Origin: Trebonia sp.
GTDB taxonomy: Bacteria; Actinomycetota; Actinomycetes; Streptosporangiales; Streptosporangiaceae
Assembly (NCBI GenBank): GCA_030038035.1
Contig: JASHPP010000485.1
Location: 1 to 10,923, forward strand
Length of the DNA: 10,923 bases
Direction of reading: 5' to 3'
Shown: positions 7,873 to 10,923 of the stretch, one piece after another
Numbering within the stretch: the first letter of the stretch is position 1
How the letters are laid out: each line of letters begins with the position of its first letter
Made by a program: the position numbers and the translations under genes
Notes under the pieces: generated by a model
The model's input: the letters and a program-made list of their open reading frames with translations, nothing else
Told to the model about the DNA's origin: nothing
Database searches by the model: none

Positions 7873-7911
7873 GTGGCAGGCGCCTGCACGGAAGGTGAGG
7901 AGCTCAGGTGA
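7873..7911 (+). CDS. Possible 12-residue leader peptide overlapping the phosphatase start
   Basis: GTG at 7873 follows a strong Shine-Dalgarno (AAGGAG, 7861-7866) with 6-base spacing. The reading frame MAGACTEGEELR ends at TGA 7909-7911, which overlaps the phosphatase GTG (7908-7910) in a GTGA junction. The frame is also open further up to a GTG at 7840 and a TTG at 7747, but those have weaker ribosome-binding sites. Overlapping stop and start codons usually indicate translational coupling. So short an ORF can arise by chance. Confidence 0.3.
   Translation: MAGACTEGEELR
7899..7902 (+). promoter_or_regulatory. Ribosome-binding site of the phosphatase gene
   Basis: GGAG 5 bases before the GTG at 7908, inside the purine-rich GGTGAGGAG. 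An in-frame TGA at 7896-7898 excludes any earlier start, and the next Met in frame is residue 41, so this site fixes the start. Confidence 0.6.
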
Positions 7912-10235
7912 GCGCTGACACCTCCGTGCCAAAGCAGCGGGAGGCCGGGTTGGACGAGTTCGAGTCCTGGCTCCCGGATGCCGTGCTGCGCGGCGCGCCC
8001 GCCGGCATCGCCTTCCTCGGCACCGACATGCGCTTCGTCTGGGTCAACCCCGCGCTCGCCCGGATGTACGGCCACGACGAGGCCGATTTCGCCGGGCAGC
8101 CGATCGCCGCGGTGTGGCCCGCCGTCGACGCCGCCCGGGCCGAGGCCGCGCTCGCGCGGGTGCTCGGCGAGGACCGCCCGGCCACGGAGATGTTCGCGTC
8201 GGGAGCGGCGGGGGCGTCCGGGGCGCCGGGGGCGCCGGGGTCGGCGGGGGCGTCGGCCGAGGCCGGTTCAACCGGGGAGGCCGGTTCCGTCGGCGAGGCC
8301 GGCTCCGCCGGCGAGGCGATGACCGGGCCGCGCTCGTTCCACTGGTTCCCCGTGCACGGGCCGGACGGCGTGCTGAGCGGTGCGGGCCTCATCGTCGTCG
8401 CCGACGGGCTCGGGCTGGGCACCGAGGAGGCGCTGCGCCGCAGCGAAGAGCGGTACCGGGCGCTGGCACAGGGCGGCGCCCAGGTCATCTGGGTCGCCTC
8501 GGCGGACGGGGAGATGCTCGAGGATTCCGCCGAATGGCGGTGGATCACCGGGCAGTCCCCCGAGGAGTTCCTCGGCAGCGGGTGGCTGGACTCGATCCAC
8601 CCAGAAGACCGCGAGCGCGTGGAGCGCGACTGGCGGGAGTGCCTGCGCACCGGGCGGATCTTCGACGACCGGTTCCGGATGCGGACAAGGGGCGGCGCGT
8701 ACCGGCACTACGACGTGCGCGCCGTGCCGATCGAACGGGACGGCAAGGTCGCCGAGTGGGTCGGTGCCATCACCGACGTGACAAGCCAGCGCGAGGCCGA
8801 GGAGATGCGCAGCCGGCTGACCGAACAGCTGTCCGCGGCGGCGCTGCGCACCGCCCGGCTGCAGCAGGCGACGTCGATGCTCGCCGAGGCGCTGACCGTG
8901 GAGCAGGTGGTCGAGGTGATCACCGAGGTGGGCCGCACCGCGATCGGGGCGCTGCGCTCGGCGGTGGCCCTGCTCGACGCCGAGACCCTGCGGCTGCGGG
9001 TGGTCAACCCCGACGGGCTCGCGCCCGTCGGGCCGGACTCAGTCGGCAAGCGGCTGACCCTGGACACGCCGAGCGTGATGACGCGGGCGATCGCGACCCG
9101 CCGCCCCGTGCTCATCCACGACCCCGAGGAGCTGCGCAGGCAGTTCGCGGACACCGCGGACACCGCCGACGGCGGGCACCGGATGGAGGACACCGGCGAC
9201 GAGCGGTCCTGGGTCAGCCTGCCGCTGCTCGCGGCGGGCGCTCCGCTCGGCGCGCTGCGGTTCTCCTTCAGCAGGCCGCGGCGGATCACCGAGGAAGAGC
9301 GGGTCTTCCTTGAGGCGCTGGCCGGCCAGTGCGCGCTGGCCGTCGAGCGGGCCGCGATGTACGAGCGGGAGCACGCCACCGCCGAGACGCTGCAGCGCAG
9401 CCTGCTGCCTGACAAGCTGCCGACCGTGCCGGGCCTGGTGCTCGATGCCAGGTACCTGCCGGTGACGCGGAACATGGAGATCGGCGGCGACTGGTATGAC
9501 GTGTTCTGGCTGCCGGACCGGCGGCTGGCGGTCACGGTCGGCGACGTCATGGGCAAGGGGCTGCAGGCCGCGGCGGGCATGGGCCGGGTGCGCAACGCGC
9601 TGCGCGCCCTGGCGCTGACCGACCCGCGGCCCGCGGCGGTGCTCGCCGGGCTGGACCGGCTGTTCAGCGCGACCGAGCTCGAGGAGCAGGTCACCACGGT
9701 CTCCTACCTGGTCATCGACCCGGACACCGGCGAGGGCCAGGCCGGGAACGCCGGCCACCTGCCCACGCTGCTGCTCACCCCGGGCGCGCCGCCCGTGCTC
9801 GACCAGGCCGAGGCGGGCACGCCGCTCGGCTGGGCGAGCCCGCGCAGGCAGCACGCGTTCCGGCTGCCGCCGGGCAGCACCGCGGTCTTCTACTCCGACG
9901 GGCTGGTGGAAAACCGGATGCGCGGCCTCGACGCCGGGCTTGACGAGCTGGTCCAGGTCGCCGCCAGCGCCACCGACGAGCTGCTGAGCGTTCCCGGCCT
10001 GTTGCTTCAGTACTTGCTTGACCATATGCTCGCCGGCCATGAACAGGATGACGACGTGACCGTGCTCGTCATGCACGTTCCGGCGGGCCTTGCGGCAGAG
10101 AGGCCGGCGTACGGCCCGCCAGCGGCAGGCGGCCCGCCAGCGGCGTACGACCCGCCAGCGGCGTACGGCCCGCCAGCGGCGTACGACCCGCCAGCGGCAG
10201 GCGGCCCGCCAGGGCACCGGCGGGGGACGCGGTGA
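7908..10235 (+). CDS. PAS-PAS-GAF-PP2C (SpoIIE/RsbU-type) serine/threonine protein phosphatase
   Basis: Sensor phosphatase of 775 residues expected to dephosphorylate a phospho-Ser/Thr regulator, typically an anti-anti-sigma factor, in response to a signal sensed by its N-terminal domains. PAS 1 spans about 20-170 (GIAFLGTDMRFVWVNPA) and is split by a low-complexity insert (97-139). PAS 2 with its PAC segment is at about 176-300. A GAF domain lies at about 316-485, preceded by a helical linker. The SpoIIE phosphatase domain (about 495-725) has LQRSLLP, GGDWYD (526-531), GDVMGKG (545-551), YSDGL (662-666) and QDDDVTVL (713-720), giving the expected metal-binding Asp residues (D528, D546, D664, D715). 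No transmembrane segment and no RsbW-type kinase domain are seen, so it is cytosolic and phosphatase-only. The C-terminal tail after 730 is a Pro/Ala/Tyr hexapeptide repeat. The putative sigma factor gene follows on the same strand. Confidence 0.95.
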   Translation: MSADTSVPKQREAGLDEFESWLPDAVLRGAPAGIAFLGTDMRFVWVNPALARMYGHDEADFAGQPIAAVWPAVDAARAEAALARVLGEDRPATEMFASGAAGASGAPGAPGSAGASAEAGSTGEAGSVGEAGSAGEAMTGPRSFHWFPVHGPDGVLSGAGLIVVADGLGLGTEEALRRSEERYRALAQGGAQVIWVASADGEMLEDSAEWRWITGQSPEEFLGSGWLDSIHPEDRERVERDWRECLRTGRIFDDRFRMRTRGGAYRHYDVRAVPIERDGKVAEWVGAITDVTSQREAEEMRSRLTEQLSAAALRTARLQQATSMLAEALTVEQVVEVITEVGRTAIGALRSAVALLDAETLRLRVVNPDGLAPVGPDSVGKRLTLDTPSVMTRAIATRRPVLIHDPEELRRQFADTADTADGGHRMEDTGDERSWVSLPLLAAGAPLGALRFSFSRPRRITEEERVFLEALAGQCALAVERAAMYEREHATAETLQRSLLPDKLPTVPGLVLDARYLPVTRNMEIGGDWYDVFWLPDRRLAVTVGDVMGKGLQAAAGMGRVRNALRALALTDPRPAAVLAGLDRLFSATELEEQVTTVSYLVIDPDTGEGQAGNAGHLPTLLLTPGAPPVLDQAEAGTPLGWASPRRQHAFRLPPGSTAVFYSDGLVENRMRGLDAGLDELVQVAASATDELLSVPGLLLQYLLDHMLAGHEQDDDVTVLVMHVPAGLAAERPAYGPPAAGGPPAAYDPPAAYGPPAAYDPPAAGGPPGHRRGTR
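8196..8324 (+). repeat. Gly/Ala-rich insert in PAS 1 with 18-bp EAGSxG repeats
   Basis: Residues 97-139 of the phosphatase are almost only Gly, Ala, Ser, Pro and Glu. The second part is a clean hexapeptide repeat, EAGSTG, EAGSVG, EAGSAG (residues 118-135, bases 8259-8312, 18-bp period). It interrupts PAS 1 before the strand FHWFPVHGPDG, so it should be a loop expansion. Confidence 0.85.
10113..10211 (+). repeat. 18-bp tandem repeat coding (G/D)PPAA(Y/G) hexapeptides
   Basis: Five tandem 18-bp units (10113-10202) plus a partial sixth encode the phosphatase C-terminal tail: GPPAAG, GPPAAY, DPPAAY, GPPAAY, DPPAAG, then GPP. Units differ only at the first codon (GGC or GAC) and the last (TAC or GGC). 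The tail is probably disordered and the copy number may vary between strains. Confidence 0.9.
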
Positions 10236-10236
10236 C

Positions 10237-10256
10237 CGCCGGCGTGGGCGCCGGCG
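10237..10256 (+). terminator. Perfect 8-bp hairpin just after the phosphatase stop
   Basis: CGCCGGCG (10237-10244), loop TGGG, CGCCGGCG (10249-10256): a GC-only stem with a four-base loop, starting one base after the TGA at 10233-10235. There is no T-run, as is common for actinobacterial intrinsic terminators. If active it separates the phosphatase from the downstream gene; if weak it could attenuate read-through. Confidence 0.5.
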
Positions 10257-10282
10257 CAGGCGCCGATGTGCACGCCGATGTG

Positions 10283-10312
10283 TACAAGGCACTCCCACTT
10301 GCCGCCTATGGT
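10283..10312 (+). promoter_or_regulatory. Weak candidate promoter for the acidic-protein gene
   Basis: TATGGT at 10307-10312 fits TAnnnT. A poor -35-like TACAAG lies 18 bases upstream at 10283-10288. The predicted transcript would carry a 5' untranslated region of about 150 bases. Evidence is motif spacing only. Confidence 0.25.
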
Positions 10313-10363
10313 GGACTGAAGGAGGAGGCGGGCGGGTTGCTGTTTAAATTCCCAAGACAGGCG

Positions 10364-10377
10364 GGAAGCCCGCTTCC
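10364..10377. promoter_or_regulatory. 6+6 dyad GGAAGC-CC-GCTTCC, possible operator
   Basis: Perfect palindromic half-sites with a 2-base spacer, about 100 bases upstream of the acidic-protein start. As RNA the same bases can instead fold as GCGGG/CCCGC (10361-10373). A second short stem CCCTC/GAGGG is at 10400-10413. It could be an operator or part of a structured leader. Confidence 0.3.
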
Positions 10378-10460
10378 TGGCACGGTCCAGGCGTCAAGAC
10401 CCTCGCGGGAGGGCCCGATTATCGCTATGCGTACGCAGCTCAGCCGAGCTACCCAGCGAA

Positions 10461-10468
10461 GGAAGAGG
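10461..10468 (+). promoter_or_regulatory. Ribosome-binding site of the acidic-protein gene
   Basis: GGAAGAGG, 5 bases before GTG 10474 and 8 before GTG 10477. It makes the first GTG (10468) unlikely because that codon overlaps the site itself. Confidence 0.55.
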
Positions 10469-10473
10469 TGACC

Positions 10474-10923
10474 GTGGTGGTGAGCGCTGCCAATTCCGCG
10501 GCGCGCAAGCGCTCCCGGCCGGCCGGTTCCGCGGGCCGGGACTCGCGGGTGGCCGATGACACGACGACCGAGGGCGCTGCGCAGGAGCAGGCTCAGGCCG
10601 CTCCCGTATCGGGCAACGGTCTCGCGGGCGCGGGCAGCCACGCGGCCGCGGCCAAGGGCCGCGACGAACTCGCGGCCGTACCCCCGCAGGACCTCCCCGT
10701 CGACCTGGCGGTCGTGGACCTCGACGATGACGATGAGGACGCGGACCTCGACGAGGAGGTCGACCTCGAGGACTTCGACGACCAATTCGACGACGACCTC
10801 GGCGACGCGCTCGGCGCGGACCTGGAGATCGCCGACTCGCCCGATGCCGAGCTGCCGGACGCCGACCTGGCCGACGAGGTGCTCACCGACGATCCGGACG
10901 TGGACGCCGGGGCGGCTGCCGAT
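10474..10923 (+). CDS. Probable principal RNA polymerase sigma factor (SigA/HrdB-like), N-terminal part only
   Basis: An open frame runs to the right edge, with 150 codons from GTG 10474. The product starts with a short Ala/Lys/Arg/Ser-rich basic segment (KRSRPAGSAGR). From about residue 75 it becomes dominated by Asp, Glu and Leu, with runs such as DLDDDDEDADLDEE and FDDQFDDDLGD. This basic-then-acidic layout is typical of the N-terminal extension of actinobacterial SigA/HrdB. Conserved sigma regions 1.2-4 would lie beyond the window, so the identity is an inference; another protein with an acidic leader, such as Rho, is possible. Four in-frame GTG codons (10468, 10474, 10477, 10480) could start it. 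GTG 10474 is chosen because the purine-rich GGAAGAGG (10461-10468) ends 5 bases before it. No other start codon exists back to the in-frame TAA at 10345-10347. Confidence 0.5.
   Translation, partial: MVVSAANSAARKRSRPAGSAGRDSRVADDTTTEGAAQEQAQAAPVSGNGLAGAGSHAAAAKGRDELAAVPPQDLPVDLAVVDLDDDDEDADLDEEVDLEDFDDQFDDDLGDALGADLEIADSPDAELPDADLADEVLTDDPDVDAGAAAD

Larger units (their letters stand above)
7510..7907. other. Divergent intergenic region between the hypothetical gene and the phosphatase
   Basis: This 398-base gap must hold promoters for both flanking genes. It contains a less GC-rich patch (about 7587-7620), a perfect dyad at 7621-7648, a small GC-rich hairpin (CCGGCGG/CCGCCGG, 7801-7818) and a possible short leader ORF at 7873-7911. 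I could not identify a convincing -35/-10 pair for either direction. A minus-strand TAGCGT at 7545-7550 is a weak -10 candidate for the hypothetical gene. No RNA gene or recognised riboswitch was seen. Confidence 0.7.
10236..10473 (+). other. Spacer and probable 5' region of the downstream acidic-protein gene
   Basis: This stretch of about 240 bases begins with the hairpin above and a 12-bp direct repeat (GCCGATGTGCAC, GCCGATGTGTAC at 10262-10285). After about 10340 it becomes less GC-rich (for example TTTAAATTCC). A frame from GTG 10232 to TGA 10469-10471 (79 residues) overlaps both neighbours by GTGA. Its first 20 codons have GC-rich third positions but the later ones do not, and its product resembles nothing I know. 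I therefore treat the region as mainly regulatory and the small ORF as unproven. Confidence 0.5.

Noticed and set aside
7612..7932. 106-codon minus-strand frame across the divergent intergenic region
   Set aside because: Arg-rich product without motifs, no clear ribosome-binding site, and it overlaps the phosphatase start.

Overview
The window is very GC-rich DNA with strong GC preference at third codon positions, GTG as a common start codon, a TAnnnT-type -10 box and an apparently leaderless gene. Together with the gene families present, this points to a filamentous high-GC actinobacterium. Frequent AGG arginine codons hint at Streptosporangiales or relatives, but the genus cannot be fixed from the sequence alone. 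There are no tRNA or rRNA genes, CRISPR arrays, insertion sequences or clear signs of recent horizontal transfer, and the region reads as chromosomal core or near-core DNA.

Layout. (1) Positions 2-1921, + strand: the 3' part of a tandem AAA+ ATPase gene of the CbxX/CfqX (CbbX, SpoVK, EccA-like) type. It is cut by the left edge, with an RPGQ tetrapeptide repeat linker before the first ATPase domain. A strong inverted repeat follows the stop codon. (2) Positions 2020-5778, + strand: a 1252-residue fused 5-oxoprolinase (HyuA-like half plus HyuB-like half), probably translated from a leaderless mRNA and carrying two low-complexity insertions. (3) Positions 5824-7509, - strand, convergent with (2): a 561-residue protein of unknown function. 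(4) Positions 7510-7907: a 398-base divergent intergenic region with a perfect 8+8 dyad and a possible 12-codon leader ORF that overlaps the next start codon. (5) Positions 7908-10235, + strand: a PAS-PAS-GAF-PP2C (SpoIIE/RsbU-type) serine/threonine phosphatase with two separate hexapeptide repeat tracts. (6) Positions 10236-10473: a hairpin just after the stop, then a mostly non-coding stretch with a possible promoter and a dyad. (7) From about 10474 to the right edge: the start of a protein with a short basic segment followed by a long Asp-rich segment. This resembles the N-terminal extension of actinobacterial principal sigma factors (SigA/HrdB), but no conserved sigma region is inside the window.

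How the genes relate. The oxoprolinase is a metabolic enzyme (5-oxoproline to glutamate) that appears to be its own transcription unit. The phosphatase and the putative sigma factor lie in tandem on the same strand. RsbU-type phosphatases usually feed partner-switching circuits that free sigma factors, so the pairing is suggestive, though no anti-sigma or anti-anti-sigma gene is visible. All five proteins carry in-frame low-complexity or repeat segments, several with 12-, 18- or 24-base periods. That is the most consistent unusual property of the window. I found no convincing new multi-gene system; the best leads are the unknown-function gene 5824-7509, the divergent control region and the phosphatase-sigma pair.
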